From: Paracoccaceae bacterium | Lineage (GTDB): Bacteria; Pseudomonadota; Alphaproteobacteria; Rhodobacterales; Rhodobacteraceae | Reading direction: 5' to 3' | Assembly: GCA_027486345.1 (NCBI GenBank) | Contig: JAIXPH010000065.1 | Coordinates: 41,721 to 105,720 of the forward strand | Length of the DNA stretch: 64,000 nucleotides | Shown here: piece by piece, positions 16,448 to 24,177 of the stretch | Layout of the letters: each line of letters begins with the position of its first letter | Numbering within the stretch: position 1 is the first letter of the stretch | Made by a program: the position numbers and the translations under genes | Notes under the pieces: model-generated | Database searches by the model: none | What the model saw: only the letters and a program-made list of their open reading frames with translations | Told to the model about the DNA's origin: nothing

Positions 16448-16861
16448 TCAATCCGGGATCACGGCGGTCGCGTCGATTTCCACCAGCCATTCCGGCCGGG
16501 CCAAGGCGACCACCACCAGACCGGTGCAAACCGGATGCACGCCGCGGATATAGTCGCCCATGGTGCGATAGACCGCCTCGCGGTGGCGGACATCGGTCAG
16601 ATAGACCACGAGTTTGGTCACATGCTCCATCTTGCCGCCGCATTCCTCGACCAGTTGGCGGATGTTCTGCATGACCTTGTGGGTTTGCTCCACCGGATCA
16701 TGGCTGTCGATGTTCTTGGCGGTGTCCAGATCCTGCGGGCATTGGCCGCGCAGAAAGATCATCGTGCCGCGCGCGACGACGGCCTGGGCCAGATCATTGT
16801 CCAGCTTCTGTTCGGGATAGGTGTCCTTGGTGTTGAACTTGCGGTGGCGGGTATGGGCCAT
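16448..16861 (-). CDS. RidA/YjgF family protein lacking the usual catalytic Arg
   Basis: A 137-residue RidA-fold protein that starts MAHTRHRKFNTKDTYPEQK, with the family core FLRGQCPQDL, QNIRQLVEECGGKMEHVTKL and the C-terminal EIDATAVIPD. In enamine/imine deaminases of the RidA class an Arg follows the Pro in a PARS-like motif and binds the substrate carboxylate. Here the corresponding stretch reads HPVCTGLVVVAL, with Cys112 at that position. It is therefore probably not a canonical 2-aminoacrylate deaminase. It lies between a Rieske oxygenase and DUF1028 on the same strand, separated from the former by a GGATAT repeat. The start at 16861 follows from the family alignment. Confidence 0.86.
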   Translation of the reverse strand: MAHTRHRKFNTKDTYPEQKLDNDLAQAVVARGTMIFLRGQCPQDLDTAKNIDSHDPVEQTHKVMQNIRQLVEECGGKMEHVTKLVVYLTDVRHREAVYRTMGDYIRGVHPVCTGLVVVALARPEWLVEIDATAVIPD

Positions 16862-16890
16862 GTTTGCTTTCTCTGTCGGTTTGGCGGAGC

Positions 16891-16945
16891 GCGCCGGGGT
16901 TTTGCACCCCCGGACCCCCGCAGGATATCTCAGCAACGGGGAAGG
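16891..16945 (+). repeat. GGATAT-type intergenic repeat, copy 2
   Basis: The element shows the hairpin CCGGGG(8)CCCCGG at 16894-16913, then GGACCCCCGCAGGATATCTC and GCAACGGGGAAGGG. Its right part closely matches the copy at 34841-34893, which also ends GCAACGGGGAAGAG. It lies in the 88 bp between the RidA-like and Rieske genes, which are both transcribed from the minus strand. The element is thus antisense to that transcript. Confidence 0.6.
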
Positions 16946-16949
16946 GATG

Positions 16950-18101
16950 TCAGGCGGGCATCATCCCCGCAAGATACTGGGCGAATTCGAAGTTCGGGCG
17001 TTCGAGGTGTGACAGCGGGCCGGGGGCGGACATCGCGGCCAGCAGGCCGCGATAGACGCGTTCGGTGCAGCCCTTGTCTTCGACCTGCACCTCATCCAGC
17101 AGAGCCTTGACGGCGGCCAGATGCGCGGTCGCGTCGGGATCGGCCATCCAGTCCGCGCTCATGCCGCCGCCGAACAGCACTTTGACATGGCCCGGCCCAT
17201 CGGGCGTCAGCGACAGATACCAGAAATAGCCCGGCGTCAGCGTGATCAGCAGCGCGGGATAGATCGCCAAGAGCCATGTGATGCGGCGGTCATCACCCGT
17301 CAGGCGCGTGTTGGACGGATGCGCCAGCGCCAAGGGCACGAGGTCATTCTTGACGATCCAGTGATAGTTGAAGGCATCGGTGCCTTCGGGGCATTCCATC
17401 AGCGCCAGATCGCAGGTCCCGCCGATGGTGCCCGCGTGGCAGGCGGGCAGGTGGTAGGATTCCATGAAATTCTCGGCCAGCACCTTCCAGTTGGTGGCCC
17501 AGCGGAACTCCTCGCGGAAGGTCTCGGAATAGCTGGCCATGTCCAGATGGCCGACCAGCCGTTCCACGTCGCGTAGGCGGTCGTGGACCTCTGGCGCGTC
17601 GGGGTTCAGCGTCACCATGATCCAGCCGTGCCAATCGCGGACGCGGATCTGCGGCAGGTGGACCTGATCCTTGCAGAAGGTCTCGTTCAGAGCCATCGCG
17701 GGGGCACCGCGCAAGCTGCCGTCGAGGTTATAGGTCCAGGCGTGATAGGGGCAGACGATGGCGCGGACGCGGCCCCGGCCCTCCAGCAGGGTGGACATGC
17801 GGTGGCGGCAGACGTTGGACAGGCCGCGCAATTGCCCGTCGCGGTCGCGCAGGATGATGACGGGCTCTCCCGCGATCTCCATCGTCAGGTAATCGCCCGG
17901 CTCCTTCAGCGCATCGACCCGGCCCGCGCAGAGCCAGTCACGGGCGAAGATGTGGCGCTGTTCGGCCTCGGCAAAGGCCGGGGAGGTATAGACCGATTTC
18001 GGCATCGCCTGCGCGCGTTCGAAGGGGACCGAGACATTGGCGCGCAAGTCGCGGATCGCGTCTGCGGCGATGGCGTTGGGGGCGGGGTCATGCACGGTCA
18101 T
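16950..18101 (-). CDS. Rieske non-heme iron oxygenase, alpha subunit
   Basis: A 383-residue aromatic-ring-hydroxylating-type oxygenase. The [2Fe-2S] Rieske site is NVCRHRM followed by CPYHAWTY (CxH...CxxH). The mononuclear iron histidines lie in ENFMESYHLPACHAG. Related enzymes act on aromatics, choline, carnitine, glycine betaine or stachydrine by N-demethylation or hydroxylation. The substrate cannot be assigned from sequence, and the required reductase is not encoded nearby. It is the first gene of the minus-strand run to RidA-like, DUF1028, LysR and chelatase-like genes. A perfect palindrome lies 78 bp upstream of its start. ATG 18101 is followed by a variable 25-residue N-terminus. Confidence 0.89.
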   Translation of the reverse strand: MTVHDPAPNAIAADAIRDLRANVSVPFERAQAMPKSVYTSPAFAEAEQRHIFARDWLCAGRVDALKEPGDYLTMEIAGEPVIILRDRDGQLRGLSNVCRHRMSTLLEGRGRVRAIVCPYHAWTYNLDGSLRGAPAMALNETFCKDQVHLPQIRVRDWHGWIMVTLNPDAPEVHDRLRDVERLVGHLDMASYSETFREEFRWATNWKVLAENFMESYHLPACHAGTIGGTCDLALMECPEGTDAFNYHWIVKNDLVPLALAHPSNTRLTGDDRRITWLLAIYPALLITLTPGYFWYLSLTPDGPGHVKVLFGGGMSADWMADPDATAHLAAVKALLDEVQVEDKGCTERVYRGLLAAMSAPGPLSHLERPNFEFAQYLAGMMPA

Positions 18102-18178
18102 GGCGGATCGGTCCTGTCAGGGGATGGCCGGGATGTTCGGTCAGTGGCCCCCGGTGGGAAAGCATCTTGTTCCGCCCC

Positions 18179-18203
18179 CTTGATTAGGAGTAGCCTAATC
18201 AAG
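18179..18203. promoter_or_regulatory. Perfect 10-bp inverted repeat upstream of the Rieske gene
   Basis: CTTGATTAGG and CCTAATCAAG are separated by five bases. The palindrome is AT-rich in a GC-rich region. It overlaps the stop codon of the LysR gene at 18195 and lies 78 bp upstream of the minus-strand Rieske start at 18101. There is no T-run after it on the minus strand, so an operator seems more likely than a terminator. The binding protein is unknown; either flanking LysR regulator is a candidate. Confidence 0.55.
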
Positions 18204-19142
18204 CCCCGCATCGCTGGTGCCCGTCGTGATCATGCCGACCAGCCGTTGTGCGGCGGGCGTCAGGATCGTGCCGCTGCGGGTCATGAGGCCGAAGGGTTCC
18301 ACCACGATGCCAAGGTCCAAGGGCAGCACGGCATAGGGCGCATCCGGACCGGTGCCGAACTGGTCGCAGACGGCCCGGGCCAGGGGGGCGATGGCATTGG
18401 ATTGCTGCACCATGGCCAAGGTGAGCAGGAAAGAGGCCGTGGCAAAGCGTTGCGGCGGTTGCGGCAGGCCCAAGGCCGCCAGTCGCGCCAGAACGCTGCG
18501 GGTCAGGATCGCCTCTGGTCCCGGCATCACCCAGTCGAAATCCATCAGGTCCTGCACCGTCAGGTTCGCCATCCGCGCCAGCCGGTGCCCGCGCCGCACC
18601 AAGAGCCGGACCGGTTCGCTGTCGATCGGGGCCGAGAGTGTCAGTTGATCCGCCATCCCGGCGGGCATGCGGCCGATGGCGAAATCCAGTCGTCCCTGCA
18701 CCAGCTGCTGGCCAAGGATGTCCGAGGTTGCCACCACCACCTCGGTCGTCAGGCCGGGCAAGGCAAGGCGGGCGGTGCGGAGCGCGGGCAAGACACGCTC
18801 CAACGCCGGGCCGGTCACCGCGCCGATGCGGATGTGCCCGGTGCTGCCCGCGCCGATTTCGGTGATCTCGCGCGCGGCGTCGCGGATTTCATTGACCACC
18901 CGCGCCGCCCGCTGGGCCAACGCCTGCCCCATCGGGGTCAATGCGATGCCGCGCCCTGTCCGCAGATGCAAGGGTTGGCCCGCGATCCGCTCCACCTCGG
19001 CCAAGAGGCGCGAGGCGGCGGGCTGGGCGATTCCCATCTGTGCCGCGGTCAAGCCGATCTGCCCGGTCTCCGCCAACCCGGCCATCAGGCGCAGATGGCT
19101 GAGTTTCAACCCTTTTCGCAGCAAATCTGTCGGGCCAATCAT
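18195..19142 (-). CDS. LysR family regulator, GbpR-like (sugar-uptake operon regulator)
   Basis: A 315-residue LysR-type regulator. The helix-turn-helix lies in LSHLRLMAGLAETGQIGLTAAQMGIAQPAASRLLAEVER (positions about 14-52), followed by the usual effector-binding lobes. It is divergent from a ChvE-type sugar-binding protein. The same arrangement is known in Agrobacterium, where GbpR is transcribed next to chvE and controls it in response to galactose or arabinose. I therefore infer control of the 19.3-26.8 kb operon. A 12-bp palindrome at 19163-19174, in the 146-bp divergent region, could be its binding site. Confidence 0.87.
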   Translation of the reverse strand: MIGPTDLLRKGLKLSHLRLMAGLAETGQIGLTAAQMGIAQPAASRLLAEVERIAGQPLHLRTGRGIALTPMGQALAQRAARVVNEIRDAAREITEIGAGSTGHIRIGAVTGPALERVLPALRTARLALPGLTTEVVVATSDILGQQLVQGRLDFAIGRMPAGMADQLTLSAPIDSEPVRLLVRRGHRLARMANLTVQDLMDFDWVMPGPEAILTRSVLARLAALGLPQPPQRFATASFLLTLAMVQQSNAIAPLARAVCDQFGTGPDAPYAVLPLDLGIVVEPFGLMTRSGTILTPAAQRLVGMITTGTSDAGLD

Positions 19143-19162
19143 ACCAAAACCGCCATGTATTC

Positions 19163-19174
19163 ATGTTGAAACAT
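19163..19174. promoter_or_regulatory. Candidate LysR operator in the GbpR-like/chvE divergent region
   Basis: The inverted repeat ATGTT-GA-AACAT lies 21 bp from the start of the LysR gene and 115 bp before chvE. Its position suits an autoregulated, divergently acting LysR regulator. Short palindromes occur by chance, so support is positional only. Confidence 0.35.
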
Positions 19175-19288
19175 TCTTTGACGGATATGCCATAAGATTG
19201 CAACGTCCGCGCACGGCTTCACCGGGGGACACCCGGCGATTTGACCGGCTTTGGCCGCGCACCCGGCGCGGCATTGGGAGGAACACTG

Positions 19289-20365
19289 ATGCAAATTTCC
19301 AGACGTGCGCTCTTGGCGCTCGCATCCGCTACGACCGCGCTTTCCCTCGTCGGCATGCCGGCTTTCGCCCAGTCCAAGGGCACCATCGGCATCGCCATGC
19401 CGACGCAATCCTCGGCGCGCTGGATTTCGGACGGCAACTCGATGGTCGAGCAGTTCAAGGCCGCTGGCTATGACACCGACCTGCAATATGCCGAAGACGA
19501 TATCCCGAACCAGCTGGCGCAGATCGAGAACATGATCACCAAGGGCGTGAACGTCCTTGTCATCGCGGCCATCGACGGCACCACCCTGTCGAACGCGCTG
19601 GAAAACGCCGCCGCCTCGGGCATCAAGGTCATCGCCTATGACCGTCTGATCCGTGACAGCGCGAACGTCGACTATTACGCCACCTTCGACAACTTCAAGG
19701 TTGGCGTGCAGCAGGCGGAATCGCTGGTCAAGGGCCTGAACGAGCGCTTCCCCGATTCCAAGCCGTGGAACGTCGAACTCTTCGGCGGCAGCCCGGACGA
19801 CAACAACGCCTTCTTCTTCTACAATGGCGCGATGTCGGTCCTGCAACCGATGATCGACGCGGGCGACATCGTCATCCCGTCGGGCCAGACCGGCATGGAC
19901 GTCGTCGGCACCCTGCGTTGGGACGGTGCGGTGGCACAGGCCCGCATGGACAACCTGTTGTCGGCCAACTACGGCGACAAGCAACTGCATGGCGCGCTGT
20001 CGCCCTATGACGGGCTGTCCATCGGCATCCTGTCGTCGGTCAAGGGCGTGGGCTATGGCTCGGGCGATCTGCCGATGCCGATCGTGACCGGTCAGGACGC
20101 CGAAATCCCGTCGGTCAAGTCGATGATCGCGGGCGAGCAGTATTCGACCGTCTTCAAGGACACCCGCACGCTGGCCGGTGTGACCGTCAAGATGGTCGAT
20201 GCGATCCTGTCGGGCGGCGAGCCCGAGATCAACGACACCTCGACCTATGACAACGGCGTCAAGGTCGTGCCGTCCTACCTGCTGGAGCCGGTGTCGGTCG
20301 ATGTCTCGAACTACGAAGAAATCCTCGTGGGTTCGGGCTATTACACCGCTGACCAACTGAAGTAA
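19289..20365 (+). CDS. chvE: Sugar ABC transporter substrate-binding protein, ChvE-like
   Basis: A 358-residue periplasmic sugar-binding protein. The signal peptide is [20 protein letters not shown] through PAFA, with cleavage expected near residue 27. The mature part starts [20 protein letters not shown], a hallmark of the ChvE/XylF-like type I binding proteins. [19 protein letters not shown] and the sugar-contact region [20 protein letters not shown] follow. ChvE binds arabinose, galactose, glucose and similar aldoses. GGGAGGA sits 6 bp before the ATG at 19289. It is the first gene of the chvE-gguA-gguB-gguC-dehydratase-dehydrogenase operon. A hairpin after it probably gives excess binding protein relative to the membrane components. 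Confidence 0.9.
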   Translation: MQISRRALLALASATTALSLVGMPAFAQSKGTIGIAMPTQSSARWISDGNSMVEQFKAAGYDTDLQYAEDDIPNQLAQIENMITKGVNVLVIAAIDGTTLSNALENAAASGIKVIAYDRLIRDSANVDYYATFDNFKVGVQQAESLVKGLNERFPDSKPWNVELFGGSPDDNNAFFFYNGAMSVLQPMIDAGDIVIPSGQTGMDVVGTLRWDGAVAQARMDNLLSANYGDKQLHGALSPYDGLSIGILSSVKGVGYGSGDLPMPIVTGQDAEIPSVKSMIAGEQYSTVFKDTRTLAGVTVKMVDAILSGGEPEINDTSTYDNGVKVVPSYLLEPVSVDVSNYEEILVGSGYYTADQLK

Positions 20366-20380
20366 GCGCACGTCGCTTCG

Positions 20381-20413
20381 GGCCCGTTCCCGTATCGTCG
20401 GGGGCGGGCCTTT
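20381..20413 (+). terminator. Intercistronic hairpin between chvE and gguA
   Basis: An 11-bp stem (GGCCCGTTCCC with GGGGGCGGGCC, two G-T pairs) with an 8-base loop is followed by TTTCT. Hairpins of this kind between a binding-protein gene and its ATPase often stabilise the upstream message or partly terminate transcription. The role here is inferred. Confidence 0.5.
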
Positions 20414-20431
20414 CTGGGTTCGGGGGAACCA

Positions 20432-21964
20432 ATGCCGACGCTTCTTGAAATGCGGGGGATCAACAAGGTCTTCCCCGGTGTCCGCGCGCTTGACCAAGTC
20501 AACCTGACGGTCGAACAGGGCGAAATCCACGCCATCTGCGGAGAAAACGGCGCGGGCAAATCCACGCTGATGAAGGTGCTGTCGGGGGTCTATCCGCACG
20601 GCAGCTATGAGGGCGAAATTTTTTACGAAGGCGCGTTGCTGCAAAACCGTGGCATTCGCGACTCCGAAGGCAAGGGCATCATCATCATCCACCAAGAGCT
20701 TGCCTTGGTGCCGCTGCTGTCCATCGCCGAAAACCTGTTTCTGGGGCATGAGGTTGCCAAGAACGGCGTGATCAACTGGCCGCAGGCGTTCCAGATGACG
20801 GGCGCCTTGCTGAAGAAAGTCGGTCTGGATGAGGTGCCCACGACGCAAGTGGGCAAGCTGGGCGTCGGCAAGCAGCAACTGATCGAGATCGCCAAGGCGC
20901 TGGCCAAGGATGTGCGGCTGCTCATCCTCGATGAACCCACCGCCGCGCTTCAGGAAAACGACAGCCAGAAACTGCTGGACCTGATGCTGGAGTTGAAAGC
21001 GCAGGGCGTCACCCAGATCATCATCAGCCATAAGCTGAACGAGATTTCCCGCGTTGCGGACCGGATCACGATCATCCGTGACGGCACCACGGTTTCCACC
21101 CTGCGCAAGGATGAGATTTCCGAAGAGCGCATCATCCGTGACATGGTGGGCCGCGACATGGCGCACCGCTACCCGGACCGCGTGCCCAACCCCGGTGACG
21201 TGTTGATGAAGGTTGAGGGCTGGAATGTCTGGCACCCGGAGCAAACCGGGCGGCAGATGATCAAGGACGCCGCCTTCCATGTCCGCAAGGGCGAGATCGT
21301 TGGGATCGCGGGCCTGATGGGGACGGGGCGCACCGAACTGGCCATGTCGATCTTTGGCCATTCCTACGGGCGCAATATCTCTGGCACCGTGAAGATGGGG
21401 GGGAAGGTTGTCGATACCTCCTCCGTGACCCGCGCGGTCGATGCGGGGCTGGCCTATGTGACCGAGGATCGCAAGCATCTGGGGCTGATCCTCGAAGAGC
21501 CGATCCTGAAGAACATCAGCCTTGCCAATCTGGCGGGCATTGCCGCCAAGGGCGTCTTGAACAAGGCGCGCGAACAGCAGGTGGCCGAAGAATACCGTCG
21601 CGCCATGTCGATCCGCACGCCGGGGGTGTTCCAGAAGGTCGTGAACCTGTCGGGCGGCAATCAGCAAAAGGTGGTGCTGTCCAAGTGGCTGTTCACCGAT
21701 CCGCAGGTGTTGATCTTGGATGAACCCACGCGCGGCATCGACGTCGGCGCGAAGTTTGAAATCTATTCGATCATGAATGACCTGGTGGCCCAAGGGCGCG
21801 GCGTCGTGATGATCAGCAGCGAGATGCCCGAACTTCTGGGCATGTGTGACCGCATCTATGTGATGAACGAAGGCCGGATCGTGGGCGAACTGACCAAGGC
21901 CGAGGCCAGTCCGGAACGGATCATGGCGCTGATTTTGAAGAACGAGAAAGCGAAGGTGGCGTGA
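20432..21964 (+). CDS. gguA: Sugar ABC transporter ATP-binding protein, GguA/XylG-like
   Basis: A 510-residue double-domain ATPase of the ribose/galactose/xylose importer type. The first half has Walker [17 protein letters not shown] and the Walker B region [11 protein letters not shown]. Its signature sequence is the variant [15 protein letters not shown]. The second half has the degenerate P-loop [15 protein letters not shown], the signature [15 protein letters not shown] and [13 protein letters not shown]. This asymmetry is normal for the family. It provides energy for uptake of the sugar bound by the ChvE-like protein. The stop overlaps the start of the permease gene by 4 bp (ATGA-type junction), showing translational coupling. 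Confidence 0.94.
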   Translation: MPTLLEMRGINKVFPGVRALDQVNLTVEQGEIHAICGENGAGKSTLMKVLSGVYPHGSYEGEIFYEGALLQNRGIRDSEGKGIIIIHQELALVPLLSIAENLFLGHEVAKNGVINWPQAFQMTGALLKKVGLDEVPTTQVGKLGVGKQQLIEIAKALAKDVRLLILDEPTAALQENDSQKLLDLMLELKAQGVTQIIISHKLNEISRVADRITIIRDGTTVSTLRKDEISEERIIRDMVGRDMAHRYPDRVPNPGDVLMKVEGWNVWHPEQTGRQMIKDAAFHVRKGEIVGIAGLMGTGRTELAMSIFGHSYGRNISGTVKMGGKVVDTSSVTRAVDAGLAYVTEDRKHLGLILEEPILKNISLANLAGIAAKGVLNKAREQQVAEEYRRAMSIRTPGVFQKVVNLSGGNQQKVVLSKWLFTDPQVLILDEPTRGIDVGAKFEIYSIMNDLVAQGRGVVMISSEMPELLGMCDRIYVMNEGRIVGELTKAEASPERIMALILKNEKAKVA

Positions 21965-23166
21965 TGGCGGAAACCCAAAAAGGGATCGGGGCGCATCTGG
22001 GCGGGCATCTGCGCGAAAACGGGATGATCCTGGCCTTGCTGGCCATCGTCGTGTTCTTCACCGCAATCGTCGGCATGCAGGACATCGATTTCCTGTCGGC
22101 GCAGAACATCACCAACCTGTTCTTGCAGAACTCTTACGTCATCATCATGGCGCTGGGGATGCTGCTGGTGATCGTGGCGGGCCATATCGATCTGTCGGTG
22201 GGGTCGGTCGTGGGCTTTACCGGCGCGGTGGCGGCCGTGCTGACCGTCAACATGGGGTGGCCGGTCTGGGCGGTCATTCCCGCATGTCTGGCCATCGGCG
22301 CGGCCATTGGCGCGGCGCAGGGCTATTGGATCGCCTACTGGCGGATTCCTTCGTTCATCGTCACGTTGGCGGGGATGCTGGTGTTCCGGGGTCTGACGCT
22401 GTGGCTGCTGAACGGCCAGAACATCGGCCCCTTCCCCAAATCCTTCCAATCCCTGTCCACCGGGTTCATTCCTGACCTCTTCGGCGATGCCGATCAGGCG
22501 CTCTTGGGGATGGAGCGGTTGAATGGCACGGCCGTTCTGGTCGTGGTGATCGCCGCGCTGATCATCGTCTGGCTGGGCTGGCGGGCGCGGGCGCGCGATG
22601 CGGCCTTCGGCGTGACGCCGGAGCCAAGCCTGATGTTCGCCATCCGCAATATCGTGGTTGCCGCCGCGCTGATCTTTGTGGGCTACAAGCTGGCCACCTT
22701 CCGTGGCCTGCCCAATGTTGTGATCGTGCTGTCGGTGCTGACGGTGCTGTACGCCTTTTTCACGGAATCGACGACCGCGGGTCGGCGCATCTATGCGCTG
22801 GGCGGCAATGAAAAGGCCGCGAAGCTGTCGGGGATCAACACCGAAAAGCTGGTGTTCCTGACCTTCGTGAACATGGGCGTTCTGGCGGCTTTGGCCGGGA
22901 TGATCGTTGCGGCGCGTCTGAACTCATCCACCCCCAAGGCGGGGGCGGGTTTTGAGTTGGACGTGATCGCCGCCGTGTTCATCGGCGGGGCATCGATGAC
23001 GGGCGGGTCGGGCAAGATCATCGGGGTCGTGGTCGGGGCGCTGATCATGGGCGTGATGAACAACGGCATGTCCATCCTTGGGATCGGCATCGACTATCAA
23101 CAGGTGATCAAGGGGCTGGTGCTGCTGGCCGCCGTGATCTTCGACGTCTACAACAAGAACAAGTGA
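21961..23166 (+). CDS. gguB: Sugar ABC transporter permease, GguB/XylH-like
   Basis: A 401-residue integral membrane protein with about ten hydrophobic segments. It carries the family motif [26 protein letters not shown] (short segments read separately) near residues 55-80, and the C-terminal [20 protein letters not shown] loop that contacts the ATPase. It is longer than the ribose permease RbsC, as expected for XylH/GguB proteins. It overlaps gguA by 4 bp and is followed after 9 bp by gguC. With gguA and chvE it forms a complete importer for aldose sugars. Confidence 0.93.
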   Translation: MMAETQKGIGAHLGGHLRENGMILALLAIVVFFTAIVGMQDIDFLSAQNITNLFLQNSYVIIMALGMLLVIVAGHIDLSVGSVVGFTGAVAAVLTVNMGWPVWAVIPACLAIGAAIGAAQGYWIAYWRIPSFIVTLAGMLVFRGLTLWLLNGQNIGPFPKSFQSLSTGFIPDLFGDADQALLGMERLNGTAVLVVVIAALIIVWLGWRARARDAAFGVTPEPSLMFAIRNIVVAAALIFVGYKLATFRGLPNVVIVLSVLTVLYAFFTESTTAGRRIYALGGNEKAAKLSGINTEKLVFLTFVNMGVLAALAGMIVAARLNSSTPKAGAGFELDVIAAVFIGGASMTGGSGKIIGVVVGALIMGVMNNGMSILGIGIDYQQVIKGLVLLAAVIFDVYNKNK

Positions 23167-23175
23167 GGCAAGACC

Positions 23176-24168
23176 ATGCTGCTCTCCCAGATCATCGGTG
23201 CTGACGGCAAGGTTGCCGTGGTCGTGCGCGACGGGTCCGAGGCCGCGATTTTGCGCGGCACCGCCAGCACCTATGCGCTGGCGATGGATGCCGCCACCGC
23301 CCGCCGCCCGGTCGCCGCCCTGGTGGCAGAGCGCGGCTTGGGTGAGGCGGTCGATCTGCCCTCGCTTCTGGCGGCGGGCAAGGTCACCTTGCCGATCACC
23401 CATCCCGATCCGGCGCATCTGCATCTGACCGGGACGGGGTTGACCCATCTGGGCAGCGCCTCGGCCCGCGATGCGATGCATGCCAAGTTGGAGGGGGCGG
23501 AAACCCTGACCGACAGCATGAAGATGTTCCGCATGGGGCTGGAGGGCGGGCGTCCCGCCGCCGGTGGCGTCGGCGCGCAGCCCGAGTGGTTCTACAAGGG
23601 CAATGGCCACACCGCCATCGCCCCCGGCCAACCCCTGACCGCCCCCGGCTTTGCCGAGGATGGCGGCGAAGAGCCTGAGATTGCGGGCATCTACATCATC
23701 GCCCCCGATGGCACGCCTTGCCGTCTGGGCTGGGCCTTGGGGAATGAGTTTTCCGACCATGTGACAGAGCGGGTCAATTACCTGTGGCTGGCGCATTCCA
23801 AACTGCGCGTGGCCTCCTTCGGGCCGGAAATCCTGCTGGGTGATCTTCCTGCCAGCGTCGAGGGCGCCAGCCGCATCCACCGCCACGGCAAGGTGATTTT
23901 CGACGCGCCCTTCCTGTCCGGCGAGGCGAACATGTCCCACAGCTTTGCCAACCTTGAGCACCACCACTTCAAGTACGAGTTGTTCCGCCAGCCCGGCGAT
24001 GTGCACGTGCACATGTTCGGCACCGCGACCCTGTCCTTTGCGGCGGGGATCAAGACCGAGGCTGGCGATGTTTTCGAGATCGAAGCCCCGGCATTCGGCC
24101 TGCCGCTGCGCAATCCCCTTTCCTTTGCCCCCGCCACCCCCGGCGCGGTGGCCGTCACCGCATTGTAA
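23176..24168 (+). CDS. gguC: GguC/AraD1 family protein (FAH-superfamily, probable 2-keto-3-deoxy-sugar-acid dehydratase)
   Basis: A 330-residue protein with the fumarylacetoacetate-hydrolase-type fold in its second half (GWALGNEFSDHVTE and GPEILLGDLPAS regions, with acidic metal ligands). It belongs to the GguC group named from the Agrobacterium chvE-gguABC operon. FAH-superfamily dehydratases act on 2-keto-3-deoxypentonates in non-phosphorylative pentose pathways. Because the next gene encodes a pentonate dehydratase, which produces exactly that type of compound, I infer that this protein removes water from 2-keto-3-deoxy-L-arabonate. The exact substrate is unproven. It begins 9 bp after gguB, with the dehydratase 9 bp downstream. 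Confidence 0.82.
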   Translation: MLLSQIIGADGKVAVVVRDGSEAAILRGTASTYALAMDAATARRPVAALVAERGLGEAVDLPSLLAAGKVTLPITHPDPAHLHLTGTGLTHLGSASARDAMHAKLEGAETLTDSMKMFRMGLEGGRPAAGGVGAQPEWFYKGNGHTAIAPGQPLTAPGFAEDGGEEPEIAGIYIIAPDGTPCRLGWALGNEFSDHVTERVNYLWLAHSKLRVASFGPEILLGDLPASVEGASRIHRHGKVIFDAPFLSGEANMSHSFANLEHHHFKYELFRQPGDVHVHMFGTATLSFAAGIKTEAGDVFEIEAPAFGLPLRNPLSFAPATPGAVAVTAL

Positions 24169-24177
24169 GGACAGCCC

